This document shows, one piece after another, positions 37,754-46,889 of a DNA stretch of 64,000 bases (positions are counted from its first letter, which is position 1; every line of letters begins with the position of its first letter). The position numbers and the translations under genes are program-made. This DNA is from Serratia nematodiphila DZ0503SBS1. GTDB lineage: Bacteria; Pseudomonadota; Gammaproteobacteria; Enterobacterales; Enterobacteriaceae. The stretch is from the NCBI RefSeq assembly GCF_000738675.1, contig NZ_JPUX01000001.1:1488001-1552000 (forward strand), written 5' to 3'. Below the pieces are notes generated by a model that did no database searches, was not told the origin of the DNA, and saw only the letters and a list, made by a program, of their open reading frames with translations.

Positions 37754-38968
37754 ATGCGAAACTGGCAGGTTCCAACCCGACGCACCGCGTTGTTCCTGGC
37801 GCTGCTGGCCGTGACCGGCCCGGCGCTGCATGCTGAGGATGCAATGAACTCCACGTCATCTCATTTCGCCTATATCGGCACCTACAATCCCAACGGCGAA
37901 GGCGTTTACCGGGTGCAGGTCGATCCGGCCAGCGGCGCGCTGAGCCACGCCACGCTGGTCAGCAAAGTGCCGAATCCGGCGCAGCTGACGCTGAGCGTTG
38001 ACGGCAAGACGCTGTATGTCGCCAGTGAAGTGGCCGACTTCAACGGCGGCAAACACGGCGGCATCACCGCTTACCGGGTCAATCCGGCCGATGGCGCACT
38101 GACGCAGCTCAACCAGGTAGATTCGCAGGGGGCAGGGCCGGTGTATCTCTCCTCGACGCCGGACGGTCGCCATCTGCTGGTGGCGAACTATGTCAGCGGC
38201 AGCGTGGCGGCTTTCCCGATTGAAGCGGACGGCAGCCTGGGCGCCGCCAGCTCGGTGCAGCAACAGCAGGGCCCGGCGGGCGCGGCCAAACCGGCGGCGG
38301 CGGTGAACGGCAGCTTCGCCATCAGCGATCACAATGGCCCGCATGCCCATATGATCGCCAGCGATCCGAGCGGCAAGTTCGTGTTCTCCACCGATTTGGG
38401 GTTGGATCGCATCTACCAATGGCGCTTTGACACCGCGAGCGGCCGGCTGACGCCGAACGATCCGCCGTGGATCGCCGCCTCTTCCGCCGGCGCCGGCCCG
38501 CGTCATTTTGTGTTCCACCCGGACGGCGACACCGTGCTGCTGGTGAACGAAGAGGCCTCGACGTTGACCAGCTACCGTTTTGATCGCCAAAAAGGTACTC
38601 TGAAACAACTGCATGCGGTTTCCGCGCTGCCCGCCGACTATCAGGGCACCAGCTTCGCTTCGGGGCTGGCGCTCAGCAAGAACGGCGACACGCTGTACGT
38701 CGCCAACCGGCTGCATAACAGCATTGCCCAGTTCAGCGTGGGCGCCGGCGGCGAGTTGAAACCGGTGGCGGAAACCTGGACCCGCGGCGATTATCCGCGT
38801 TCGCTGGCGCTGAGCCCGGATGGCCGCTATCTGTATGCGCTGAACCAGCGCAGCGATAACGTCACTCGCTTCAGCGTCAACCCGACGGACGGCAAACTCA
38901 GCTTTGTGGGCGGCTATCTGCCGATCGGCAGCCCCTCGCAAATGGCGTTCCTGCCGCCGGCGAAGTAA
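37754..38968 (+). CDS. Exported lactonase family protein (6-phosphogluconolactonase-like beta-propeller)
   Basis: The 404-residue protein has an N-terminal signal peptide (RTALFLALLAVTGPALHA, cleaved near residue 27) and a seven-bladed propeller of the YbhE/Pgl lactonase family. Repeats include FAYIGTYNPNGEGVYRVQVD, HLLVANYVSGSVAAFPIE and [23 protein letters not shown]. Cytoplasmic YbhE acts on 6-phosphogluconolactone. An exported version must act on unphosphorylated lactones in the periplasm, such as those made by PQQ-dependent sugar dehydrogenases (inference). It follows GAGGA and probably shares the operon with the upstream catabolic genes. Confidence 0.82.
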   Translation: MRNWQVPTRRTALFLALLAVTGPALHAEDAMNSTSSHFAYIGTYNPNGEGVYRVQVDPASGALSHATLVSKVPNPAQLTLSVDGKTLYVASEVADFNGGKHGGITAYRVNPADGALTQLNQVDSQGAGPVYLSSTPDGRHLLVANYVSGSVAAFPIEADGSLGAASSVQQQQGPAGAAKPAAAVNGSFAISDHNGPHAHMIASDPSGKFVFSTDLGLDRIYQWRFDTASGRLTPNDPPWIAASSAGAGPRHFVFHPDGDTVLLVNEEASTLTSYRFDRQKGTLKQLHAVSALPADYQGTSFASGLALSKNGDTLYVANRLHNSIAQFSVGAGGELKPVAETWTRGDYPRSLALSPDGRYLYALNQRSDNVTRFSVNPTDGKLSFVGGYLPIGSPSQMAFLPPAK

Positions 38969-39019
38969 CCCGTGGCCCGCCCGGTTCGCCGGGTGGGCCG
39001 CCTGATTGACGGACACAGA

Positions 39020-40936
39020 ATGGTGCGATTTCCTTACCCGCGTTTGGCTTACTTGTTCGATGCTTTGCAAACCGAGACTTTGCCGCAGGATGAGCTGGCG
39101 AAGCGTTTCGCCGTGTCCACCCGCACGGTGCGGGCGGATATCACCGCGCTGAACGAGATCCTGGACAAATACGGCGCGCGCTTCGTGCATAGCCGCGGGG
39201 CCGGCTATCGTTTGCAGGTCGATAACGCCGCGCTGTTCAGCGCCCTGCAGCATCAGGAGCGCCGCAAACAGGCCACCCCGCGCAGCGCGCAGGAGCGGGT
39301 GCATTATCTGCTGGTGCGTTTTTTGACCTCAGCCTTCTCTCTCAAACTGGAAGATCTGGCCGACGAATGGTTCGTCAGCCGCGGCACGCTGCAAAACGAC
39401 ATGGCTGAGGTGAGAGAGCGTCTGGCGCACTATCAATTGACGATCGAAACCAAGCCGCGCTACGGCATGAAGCTGTTCGGCGCGGAGATGGCGATCCGCG
39501 CCTGCCTGACCGATCTGCTGTTCCAGCTGCAGCTGGCCGACGCCGAGAACCCGTTGCTCAACAACGAGATCCTGTTGCAGCCGCAGGTGGCGGCGTTCGC
39601 CGGATTGCTGCACCCGCTGTTGTCGCAATACGCCATTCGCCTGACCGACGAGGGCGAGCAGTACCTGATCTTCTACTGCGCGGTGGCGCTGCGGCGCATC
39701 AACGACGGTTATCCGCTGCCGGACTTCGAGGTGGAGGACGGCGACGAGGCGGTGCGTCAGGTGTCGACCCGTCTGGCGGCGGAGCTGCGCGCGGCCTCCG
39801 GCAAAGAGATCTCGATGGCCGAAGAGGCCTATCTGCGGGTCAACATCGCCGCGCGGCGCGTGCAGGACGTGCAGCCGACCGAGATCAACGCCGACGATGA
39901 AGAGGCGCTGGTGGACTACATCCTGTCCTACATCAACGCACACTATAACTACAACCTGCAGGGCGACGAGCAGCTGCGGGCCGATCTGCTCACCCATATC
40001 AAGACCATGATTACGCGGGTGAAATACCAGATCAACATCCCCAATCCGCTGCTGGCCAACATCAAGCAGCACTATCCGATGGCTTACGACGTGACGCTGG
40101 CGGCGGTCTCCAGCTGGGGCAAGTACACGCCTTATACCCTGAGTGAAAACGAGATCGGCTATCTGGTGTTGCACATCGGCGTGGGGCTGGAGCGGCATTA
40201 CAACATCGGTTATGAACGCCACCCGCAGGTGATGCTGGTGTGCGACACCGGCAACTCGACGGTGCGCATGATCCAGGCGCAGATTGCGCGCAAGTACCCG
40301 CAGCTGGTGATGACGCGCATCGTTTCGCTGCGCGATTACGAGATGCTCGCGCACATCGACGAAGACTTCGTGATTTCCAACGCCCGCATCGGCGAGAAGA
40401 ACAAGCCGGTGGTGGTGATGTCGCCGTTCCCGACCGATTATCAGCTGGAACAACTGGGCAAATTGGTGCTGGTGGATCGCACCAAACCGTACATGCTGGA
40501 GAAGTTCTTCGACGCCGAACATTTTATGGTGCTCAACGAGCCGCTGACGCAGGCGGAGCTGTTCAGCCGGGTGTGCGGCCAGCTGGAGCGAGAAGGGTAT
40601 GTCGGCGCGGATTTTTATCCGTCGGTGGTCGAACGCGAGGCGATCGTTTCCACGCTGCTGGGCGAGGGCATCGCGCTGCCGCATTCGCTGGGGCTGCTGG
40701 CGAAGAAGACCGTGGTGGTGACGCTGCTGGCGCCGCAGGGCGTCGCCTGGGGGGAAGGTGAGGTTGCGCACGTGATTTTCCTGCTGGCGATCAGCAAGAG
40801 CGATTATGAAGAGGCGATGGCGATCTACGAGCTGTTCGTCACCTTCGTGCGTGAACGTTCAATGAGCCGCCTGCTGGGCAGCGACAGCTTCGACAGCTTC
40901 AAAGCGGTGGCGCTGGACTGCCTGAGCCGGAGTTGA
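39020..40936 (+). CDS. LicR/MtlR-like PRD regulator with EIIB and EIIA domains
   Basis: The 638-residue regulator reads in order: an N-terminal HTH (ELAKRFAVSTRTVRADITALNEIL, about 22-45), a second Mga-like HTH (LEDLADEWFVSRGTLQNDMAEV), two PRDs (about 180-390), an EIIB-like domain with C408 in MLVCDTGNST, and a mannitol-type EIIA domain with H555 in GIALPHSLG. This is the DNA-binding activator layout, not the RNA-binding antiterminator one. It probably controls the 32.1-38.9 kb genes by phosphorylation. ATG 39020 is chosen because GGAC precedes it and the protein then begins at the HTH; a GTG 48 bases upstream is possible. It lies 51 bases after the lactonase gene. Confidence 0.88.
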   Translation: MVRFPYPRLAYLFDALQTETLPQDELAKRFAVSTRTVRADITALNEILDKYGARFVHSRGAGYRLQVDNAALFSALQHQERRKQATPRSAQERVHYLLVRFLTSAFSLKLEDLADEWFVSRGTLQNDMAEVRERLAHYQLTIETKPRYGMKLFGAEMAIRACLTDLLFQLQLADAENPLLNNEILLQPQVAAFAGLLHPLLSQYAIRLTDEGEQYLIFYCAVALRRINDGYPLPDFEVEDGDEAVRQVSTRLAAELRAASGKEISMAEEAYLRVNIAARRVQDVQPTEINADDEEALVDYILSYINAHYNYNLQGDEQLRADLLTHIKTMITRVKYQINIPNPLLANIKQHYPMAYDVTLAAVSSWGKYTPYTLSENEIGYLVLHIGVGLERHYNIGYERHPQVMLVCDTGNSTVRMIQAQIARKYPQLVMTRIVSLRDYEMLAHIDEDFVISNARIGEKNKPVVVMSPFPTDYQLEQLGKLVLVDRTKPYMLEKFFDAEHFMVLNEPLTQAELFSRVCGQLEREGYVGADFYPSVVEREAIVSTLLGEGIALPHSLGLLAKKTVVVTLLAPQGVAWGEGEVAHVIFLLAISKSDYEEAMAIYELFVTFVRERSMSRLLGSDSFDSFKAVALDCLSRS

Positions 40937-40939
40937 GGG

Positions 40940-41362
40940 CTAATCCGCTTCCGGCAGGAACAGGGCCGGGGGCAGATTGAAACGCTTGGCCAGCGCCATA
41001 ATGTGCGGAATGGTCAGCGATCTTTTGCCGTTCAGGATTTGGTTAACCAACGACTTTTTACCGATCTCATGTTCAAAATCACTTTGGCTGAGTTGGTGCT
41101 GTTCCATCAGTACGCGAAGCGCGGCCACCCCCTGCGGGAGTTGGGTTATACGCTGGTTGAATGCGGTAAATTCGGCGCTGTTGTCTTCATATTCGGCGAT
41201 TTTTTTTGCCAACATGTCAATCAGCGGATGGCGTTCATCGTTTTCCAGCAGGTATTCCACCAATTCGAGCGCTTCCCGGTAGTCTTGCTGAGCGCGGCTG
41301 CCCTGCAACAAGGGCACGGCGCGCAGTAGCGCATCGGCCGCCTTAATGGCATCTGTAATCAT
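40940..41362 (-). CDS. higA: HigA-type antitoxin (HTH domain)
   Basis: The 140-residue antitoxin neutralises the HigB RNase and represses their common promoter. It has an N-terminal helical region that would bind the toxin and a C-terminal Xre-type HTH (LSQSDFEHEIGKKSLVNQILNGKRSLTIPHIMALAKRF, split; about 92-130), as in E. coli HigA (YgjM). Its ATG overlaps the higB stop by four bases, so the toxin gene comes first, the reverse of most toxin-antitoxin operons and typical of hig. It converges on the PRD regulator gene with three bases between stops. Confidence 0.9.
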   Translation of the reverse strand: MITDAIKAADALLRAVPLLQGSRAQQDYREALELVEYLLENDERHPLIDMLAKKIAEYEDNSAEFTAFNQRITQLPQGVAALRVLMEQHQLSQSDFEHEIGKKSLVNQILNGKRSLTIPHIMALAKRFNLPPALFLPEAD

Positions 41363-41670
41363 GATGAACTCCTTCGATAGTGCTGCATCAGCTTGTCGTA
41401 TTCGGCGTGGCTAACGATATGCTTTATGAAGACTTTCTGTGTCTCGAAGCTGGCAAAGAACAAGATCCGCAGGTGGTTGCCGCCGACGTCAATGACCCAC
41501 CATTTCTCTTTGTATTTCATACGATCGAGCGAAGGAAAAAGCGCTTTTAACTCGTCCGGCGTGCGGAACTCGCCCCGTCGCAACGCTTTATAAATGGCCT
41601 CGAGAGCAGTGGCTTCATTGGGATATTGTTTCGTTGCGTTATTGAACGGTTCCCTGGAAATGATATGCAT
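41359..41670 (-). CDS. higB: HigB-type mRNA interferase toxin
   Basis: The 103-residue RelE-fold toxin of the HigB subgroup cleaves mRNA on the ribosome. Its family stretches are LKALFPSLDRMKYKEKWWVIDVGGNHLRIL (split), FASFETQKVFIKHIVSHAEYD with the conserved histidines, and a basic C-terminus. ATG 41670 follows GAAGGAACG on the minus strand and matches E. coli HigB (104 residues). An in-frame codon 54 bases upstream lies inside the promoter and is rejected. Co-transcribed with higA. Confidence 0.9.
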   Translation of the reverse strand: MHIISREPFNNATKQYPNEATALEAIYKALRRGEFRTPDELKALFPSLDRMKYKEKWWVIDVGGNHLRILFFASFETQKVFIKHIVSHAEYDKLMQHYRRSSS

Positions 41671-41697
41671 CGTTCCTTCGATTCCTACCCGGTGAAC

Positions 41698-41735
41698 ATT
41701 ATAGCGACTGCCGGTGAAGTTCACAAATTGTAAAC
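41698..41735 (-). promoter_or_regulatory. higBA promoter with overlapping palindromic operator
   Basis: On the minus strand, TTGTGA (41721-41726), a 17-bp spacer and a perfect TATAAT (41698-41703) form a strong sigma-70 promoter 27 bases before higB. A near-palindrome GTTCACAA-A-TTGTAAAC (41719-41735) covers the -35 box and is the likely HigA operator for autorepression. The rest of the gap up to ptsO (41736-41952) shows no gene. Confidence 0.7.
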
Positions 41736-41952
41736 TTTCCGTTGTCCCACAAGCAAAGCGTGGGGAAACACCCGCCTGTTGTCTGTTTTTGCGTTACACA
41801 CTATTGCGATTACCAAATCCATGATGTGAATTTACAGGCGGTTACGGCTGATTCTGGAAGCGGATTCGCAAAGTGAGAAACGGGAGGGCTACGTTATGGG
41901 AGGGGCGGAGGAACACATGCGCCGAGGCGACGCATGGGGAGAGTTTCAGCGA

Positions 41953-42225
41953 CTAATCTTCATCAAACCCGGAGTTGAACAGCTCGACCACTGCCGCCAG
42001 CGCGTTGACTTCGTCGGGGCCGGTCGCTTCGACTTCGATATGCCGGCCCTGGGCGGAGTCCAGCATCAGCAGCGCGATGACGCTGCTGGCTTCGGCCTCG
42101 GTGCCGCTTTCGTTGCGCAGCATCACCTCGGCATCGAAGCTTTGCACCAGTTCGAACAGTTTCATCGCCGGGCGCGCGTGCATGCCCAGCTTGTTTTTGA
42201 TTTCAACCGTCTGTTTGACCGTCAT
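41953..42225 (-). CDS. ptsO: PTS-Ntr phosphocarrier protein NPr
   Basis: NPr is an HPr homologue that relays phosphate from EI-Ntr (PtsP) to EIIA-Ntr (PtsN). The 90-residue protein carries the phosphorylated histidine as H16 in [10 protein letters not shown] and the regulatory-serine region around [18 protein letters not shown], split. It overlaps the rapZ stop by four bases and is the last gene of the rpoN-hpf-ptsN-rapZ-ptsO operon. Confidence 0.95.
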   Translation of the reverse strand: MTVKQTVEIKNKLGMHARPAMKLFELVQSFDAEVMLRNESGTEAEASSVIALLMLDSAQGRHIEVEATGPDEVNALAAVVELFNSGFDED

Positions 42226-43076
42226 TGTTTACGCTTTTCCAGCGTGCGGTGGCGCGACTGCACGTTCTTGCCGCGCGAGCGGAAGTAATCGGCCAGCTGT
42301 TCCGCCACGTACACCGAACGGTGCTTGCCGCCGGTACAGCCGATGGCGACCGTCAGGTAGCTGCGGTTGTTGGTTTCCAGCATCGGCAGCCACTGTTCCA
42401 GATAGCTGCGGGTCTGGTAGATGAAGTTGTGCACTTCGGTATGGCGATCGAGGAACGACGCCACCGGTTTGTCCAGGCCGGTCATCGGCCGCAGCTTCGG
42501 ATCCCAGTGCGGGTTCGGCAGGAAGCGCACGTCGAACACGTAGTCGGCGTCGATCGGGATGCCGTGTTTGAAGCCGAAGGATTCGAACACCATGGTCAGT
42601 TCGCGCTCGCGCTTGCCCAGCAGGCGGGTGCGCAGCATTTCGGCCAGTTCGTGCACCGACATTTCCGAGGTGTCGATAATCAGGTCCGCCCGCGAGCGCA
42701 GCGGTTCGAGCAGATCGCTCTCTTCGTCGATGGCGCTTTCCAGCGACAGGTTTTTGCTGGAGAGCGGGTGCAGGCGGCGGGTGTCGCTGTAACGGCGGAT
42801 CAGCGTGTTGCGATCGGCGTCGAGGAACAGCAGCTGCGGCGAGAAGCTGTCCGGCAGCTGAGTCATCGCGTATTCGAACACTTCCGGTGATTCCGGCATG
42901 TTGCGCACGTCGATGCTGACCGCCGCGGAGATATTGCGTTCCGCCAGCGTATTGGCGAGCTGCGGCAGCAGCACCACCGGCAGGTTGTCAACGCAGTAAA
43001 AACCCATGTCTTCCAGCGCCCGCAAGGCGACGGATTTTCCGGAACCGGAACGGCCGCTGACAATCATCAGCACCAT
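42222..43076 (-). CDS. rapZ: RNase adapter protein RapZ
   Basis: RapZ binds the sRNAs GlmY and GlmZ and recruits RNase E to GlmZ, linking glucosamine-6-phosphate level to glmS expression (known in E. coli). The 284-residue protein has an N-terminal P-loop domain (SGRSGSGKS, residues 7-15) and a C-terminal phosphofructokinase-like RNA-binding domain with [14 protein letters not shown] and the basic tail [15 protein letters not shown]. Length equals that of E. coli. Confidence 0.96.
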   Translation of the reverse strand: MVLMIVSGRSGSGKSVALRALEDMGFYCVDNLPVVLLPQLANTLAERNISAAVSIDVRNMPESPEVFEYAMTQLPDSFSPQLLFLDADRNTLIRRYSDTRRLHPLSSKNLSLESAIDEESDLLEPLRSRADLIIDTSEMSVHELAEMLRTRLLGKRERELTMVFESFGFKHGIPIDADYVFDVRFLPNPHWDPKLRPMTGLDKPVASFLDRHTEVHNFIYQTRSYLEQWLPMLETNNRSYLTVAIGCTGGKHRSVYVAEQLADYFRSRGKNVQSRHRTLEKRKQ

Positions 43077-43203
43077 GTGGCAACTCCCCTGGCATCGCGG
43101 CGGCGTTCATCGCCACCGTTAAACTTTGTTATTCCGGCCGCAGCCGGATCCATCATCGTAAAACAGTATCGTTATCCGGGCTGGAAGTCACGCCGGCCGG
43201 GCA

Positions 43204-43665
43204 TCACTCGGTGATGATTTGGTAAAGTTCTTCGTCGCTCTGCGCGGCGCGCAGGCGGCGGCATACGGTTTTGTCGGCCAGGCGTTTGGCGACCAGCGAC
43301 AGCGTATGCAAATGGGTTTTGCACTGATCGGCAGGCACCAGCAGCGCGAACAGCAGGTCGACCGGCTGGTTGTCGATAGCGTCGAAAGCGATGGGTTGGT
43401 CGAGACGGATAAACACGCCAACGGCCCGCAGTGTGTCCTCTTCCAGTTTGCCGTGGGGAATGGCGATACCGTTGCCGATACCGGTGCTGCCCATGCGCTC
43501 CCGGGTGAGAACCGCGTCAAACACCACCTGCGAAGGCAGGTTGAGCTGTTTGGCGGCCAGTTCGCTGATAATTTCCAAAGCCCGCTTCTTGCTGGTGCAG
43601 TGTACCGAGCTTTTGGTGCACTCGATGTTTAACACCGAGCTTAATTGCATATATTCGTTGTTCAT
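43204..43665 (-). CDS. ptsN: PTS-Ntr EIIA component PtsN
   Basis: EIIA-Ntr is the terminal phosphoacceptor of the nitrogen PTS and regulates K+ uptake, the PhoR/KdpD kinases and GlmS in relatives. The 153-residue protein carries the phosphorylated H71 in GIAIPHGKLEEDTLRAVG. It begins MNNEYMQLSSVL; an in-frame codon 42 bases upstream is dissimilar. The C-terminus stops right after ELYQIITE, about nine residues shorter than E. coli PtsN, with no sign of frameshift. Confidence 0.94.
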   Translation of the reverse strand: MNNEYMQLSSVLNIECTKSSVHCTSKKRALEIISELAAKQLNLPSQVVFDAVLTRERMGSTGIGNGIAIPHGKLEEDTLRAVGVFIRLDQPIAFDAIDNQPVDLLFALLVPADQCKTHLHTLSLVAKRLADKTVCRRLRAAQSDEELYQIITE

Positions 43666-43820
43666 CTCATCTTCACTTAAAACCGCGCCGCCGGGCGAAC
43701 CCGGCAAGGCGGTTTTTCGTCGGTTTTAACCCTGATTACCGTTCGGCGCGTCACCCATGCGGGTCACGCGCCGAAGGGTGAGGCGGCGACGGATGCCGCC
43801 TCATGGAATGGGTTAGGGTG

Positions 43821-44108
43821 TCAGTGTTGCTTCAATTTGTCTTTATGTTTGTTCAATTGACGTGCCAATTTGTCGATCAGCGTATCAATTGCGGCATACA
43901 TATTCTCGTCTTCCGAGGTGGCGTGCAACTCGCCTCCATTCACGTGCACCGTTGCTTCCGCAATTTGCTGCACTTTTTCCACACTTAATACAACATACAC
44001 CTGATTGATGCGATCAAAGTACTGTTCGAGTTTGGCGAACTTGTTGTTCACGAACTCGCGCAACGGATCGGTGATTTCGATGTGGTGTCCGGTAATGTTG
44101 AGCTGCAT
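43821..44108 (-). CDS. hpf: Ribosome hibernation promoting factor HPF
   Basis: HPF binds the 30S decoding centre in stationary phase and promotes 100S dimer formation with RMF. The 95-residue protein has the beta-alpha-beta-beta-beta-alpha sequence of the S30AE family: MQLNITGHHIEITDPLREFV, then VHVNGGELHATSEDENMYAAIDTLIDKL, each split. ATG 44108 gives the family start; an upstream codon (44135) adds nine residues and overlaps rpoN. It lies 23 bases after rpoN. Confidence 0.95.
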   Translation of the reverse strand: MQLNITGHHIEITDPLREFVNNKFAKLEQYFDRINQVYVVLSVEKVQQIAEATVHVNGGELHATSEDENMYAAIDTLIDKLARQLNKHKDKLKQH

Positions 44109-44131
44109 AGTGTCTTCCTTCTCAATAGAGG

Positions 44132-45565
44132 TCAAACCAACTGTTTACGCTGGTTCGACGGCGGGATGGACAAAGACTCTCGGTACTTGGCGACGGTGCG
44201 CCGCGCCACGATGATCCCCTGATCGGCGAGCAGGGTGGCCAGCTTGCTGTCGCTGAGTGGTTTGGCGGGGTTTTCCGCCGCAATCAATTTCTTCACCAAC
44301 GCGCGGATCGCCGTCGAGGAGGCTTCGCCGCCGCTGTCGGTATTCACGTGGCTGGAGAAGAAATATTTCAATTCGAAAATGCCGCGCGGGCTGTGCAGAA
44401 ACTTCTGCGTGGTGACGCGCGAGATCGTCGATTCATGCATCTCCACGGCCTGGGCGATATCCGCCAGCACCATGGGTTTCATAAACTCTTCGCCTTGCTC
44501 GAAGAACGCCTGCTGTTGATCGACGATGCAGCGGGTGACCTTCAGCAGCGTCTCATTGCGGCTCTCCAGGCTTTTAATCAGCCACTTGGCTTCCTGCAGG
44601 TTGCTGCGGATGAACTGGCCGTCGGCTTCACTGCGGGCGCTGTTGCCCAGCGCGGCGTATTGCTGATTGATCTTCAAACGCGGCACGCTGTCGCCGTTGA
44701 GCTCGACCGTCCATTTGTTCTGCGTCTTGCGCACCAGCACGTCCGGAATCACGTATTCCGATTCGCCGGTATTGATCGACTGCCCCGGGCGCGGATCGAG
44801 CGACTGAATCAGCAGCATCGCTTCTTTCAGTGTATCTTCTTTTAGCCGGGTTGATCGCATCAGGCTGCGAAAGTCGTGGTTGGCCAGCAGATCCAGATGG
44901 TCGCTGATGATCAGCCGCGCTTCGGCCAGGTAAGGGGTGTCTTTGGCGTATTGGGAGAGCTGCACCAGCAGGCAATCGCGCAGATCGCGCGCGGCGACGC
45001 CGATCGGATCGAAACGCTGCACGCGCTTCAACACCGCCTCGACTTCCTCGAGGGTCACGTTTTCGTCGCCCAGGCTTTCCAGAATGTCTTCCAGCGGCAC
45101 GGTGAGATAGCCGGTGTCGTCCACCGCGTCGACGATGGAGGTGGCGATGGCGGCGTCGGTATCGGAAAACGGCGTCAGATCCACCTGCCACATCAGGTAA
45201 TCCTGCAGCGTTTGGGTGGTCTCGCCCTGATAGACCGGCAGCTCGTCGTCGCTGTAGTCGGTGCCGGTGCCGGACGGCGTGCCCGCGGTATAGATTTCAT
45301 CCCACGTGGCGTCCAGCGGCAGCTCTTCCGGCATGTCTTTCTGCTCCAAGGCCTCGCGGGTATCGAGCCCCTCGGTCTCCTGGGTTTCTTTGGCGTCGAT
45401 TTCGTCGTGCAGATCGGTCTGTTCAAGCAGCGGATTGCTCTCCAGCGCCAGCTGGATCTCTTGCTGAAGCTCAAGCGTGGACAACTGCAGCAGGCGGATC
45501 GCCTGCTGGAGCTGAGGAGTCATGGCCAGCTGTTGACTGAGCCTGAGTTGCAAACCTTGCTTCAT
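44132..45565 (-). CDS. rpoN: RNA polymerase sigma-54 factor RpoN
   Basis: Sigma-54 directs transcription of nitrogen-assimilation and other genes from -24/-12 promoters and needs AAA+ activators. The 477-residue protein equals E. coli in length. It has the glutamine-rich region I ([23 protein letters not shown] split), an acidic region II, a core-binding domain, and the C-terminal RpoN box [11 protein letters not shown] that reads the -24 element. The start at 45565 follows the family N-terminus MKQGLQLRL. Confidence 0.97.
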   Translation of the reverse strand: MKQGLQLRLSQQLAMTPQLQQAIRLLQLSTLELQQEIQLALESNPLLEQTDLHDEIDAKETQETEGLDTREALEQKDMPEELPLDATWDEIYTAGTPSGTGTDYSDDELPVYQGETTQTLQDYLMWQVDLTPFSDTDAAIATSIVDAVDDTGYLTVPLEDILESLGDENVTLEEVEAVLKRVQRFDPIGVAARDLRDCLLVQLSQYAKDTPYLAEARLIISDHLDLLANHDFRSLMRSTRLKEDTLKEAMLLIQSLDPRPGQSINTGESEYVIPDVLVRKTQNKWTVELNGDSVPRLKINQQYAALGNSARSEADGQFIRSNLQEAKWLIKSLESRNETLLKVTRCIVDQQQAFFEQGEEFMKPMVLADIAQAVEMHESTISRVTTQKFLHSPRGIFELKYFFSSHVNTDSGGEASSTAIRALVKKLIAAENPAKPLSDSKLATLLADQGIIVARRTVAKYRESLSIPPSNQRKQLV

Positions 45566-45617
45566 AGTTTTCTGTCTACTTCCGTTAACGGTGTCGCCCC
45601 GCAGGGCGCGCCGGCGC

Positions 45618-46343
45618 TTAGAGGCGGAACTCTTCGCCCAGATAAACGCGTTTAACCTGCTCGTCGGCCAGAATAGCATCCGGCGTGCCGTGGGCAATCA
45701 GTTTGCCCTGGCTGACGATGTAGGCGCGTTCACATACGTCCAGCGTCTCGCGCACGTTGTGGTCGGTGATCAGCACGCCCAGGCCGCTGTCACGCAGGTG
45801 CTCGATGATTTTTTTGATGTCGATAACGGAAATCGGATCCACCCCGGCGAAGGGTTCGTCCAGCAGAATGAATTTCGGGTTGGCCGCCAGCGCGCGGGCG
45901 ATTTCGACGCGGCGGCGTTCACCGCCGGACAGCGCCTGGCCGAGGCTGTCGCGCAGATGGGAGATATGGAACTCTTCCATCAGCTCCTTGGCGCGGTCTT
46001 CGCGCTGTTCGCTGGTGAGGTCGGGGCGAATCTCCAGCACCGCCATCAGGTTGTCGTACACGCTCAGGCGGCGGAAGATCGACGCTTCCTGCGGCAGGTA
46101 ACCAATACCGCGGCGCGCGCGGGCGTGCAGCGGCAGCAGGCTGATGTCTTCTTCGTCGATCACGATGCGCCCGGCGTCGCGCGGCACGATGCCGACCACC
46201 ATGTAGAAGGTGGTGGTTTTACCCGCACCGTTCGGGCCGAGCAGGCCGACGATCTCGCCGGATTTCACTTTCAGGCTGACGTCTTCGACAACTTTACGGC
46301 CCTTGTAGGCTTTCGCCAGGTTTTCTGCGATGAGTGTTGCCAT
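45618..46343 (-). CDS. lptB: LPS export ABC transporter ATPase LptB
   Basis: LptB powers extraction of LPS from the inner membrane by LptFG. The 241-residue ATPase shows Walker [10 protein letters not shown] (about 36-44), the signature [15 protein letters not shown], Walker [14 protein letters not shown] and the switch histidine in [11 protein letters not shown]. It lies six bases after lptA and 52 bases before rpoN, as in other enterics. Confidence 0.97.
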   Translation of the reverse strand: MATLIAENLAKAYKGRKVVEDVSLKVKSGEIVGLLGPNGAGKTTTFYMVVGIVPRDAGRIVIDEEDISLLPLHARARRGIGYLPQEASIFRRLSVYDNLMAVLEIRPDLTSEQREDRAKELMEEFHISHLRDSLGQALSGGERRRVEIARALAANPKFILLDEPFAGVDPISVIDIKKIIEHLRDSGLGVLITDHNVRETLDVCERAYIVSQGKLIAHGTPDAILADEQVKRVYLGEEFRL

Positions 46344-46349
46344 AAGTGA

Positions 46350-46889
46350 TTAGTTACTCTTTTTTTGCTCGTTTTTGTCTTGCAACTGCGACGGTACCAG
46401 AACCGTTGTCACGCGTTTGCCTTTATCGCTAAACGCCTGCATTTGCTGCTGTTGCACCAGATAGGTGATGCGATCGCCTTTCACGTTGCTGTCGAGCTGC
46501 TCCAGATAGGCGTTGCCCGTCAGGGTCACCAGCTGGGTCGCCACGTCGTAACGCACTTTCTGCGCGTGGCCTTTGACCGGCTTGCCGCTGTCCTGCATCT
46601 GGTAGAAGGTTACCGGGTTGCCGAACGCTTCAATATAGGTCTTATTCTGATCCCCGCCCGGGCGGGTGACCACCACCTTGTCGGCGCGAATATCGATGGT
46701 GCCCTGTTTGATCACCACGTTGTCGGTGAAGGTGCTGACGTTGCTTTGCATGTCCAACGACTGCTTGAGCGAGTCAATGCTGACCGGCTGGCTGGAGTCG
46801 GATTTCAGCGCCAGAGCGGGGGCGCTGGCGGCCAAAACTAAGCTGCCGAGCAACAGGTTACGGAGTTGGTTTTTGGTTCTGAATTTCAT
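46350..46889 (-). CDS. lptA: LPS transport periplasmic protein LptA
   Basis: LptA forms the periplasmic beta-jellyroll bridge carrying LPS from LptC to LptD. The 179-residue precursor has a signal peptide (NLLLGSLVLAASAPALA) cleaved near residue 28, then the OstA domain (GTIDIRADKVVVTRP, GKPVKGHAQKVRYDV, VKGDRITYLVQQQQM). ATG 46889 is inside lptC: the two genes overlap by 32 bases, the usual arrangement. Confidence 0.95.
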   Translation of the reverse strand: MKFRTKNQLRNLLLGSLVLAASAPALALKSDSSQPVSIDSLKQSLDMQSNVSTFTDNVVIKQGTIDIRADKVVVTRPGGDQNKTYIEAFGNPVTFYQMQDSGKPVKGHAQKVRYDVATQLVTLTGNAYLEQLDSNVKGDRITYLVQQQQMQAFSDKGKRVTTVLVPSQLQDKNEQKKSN

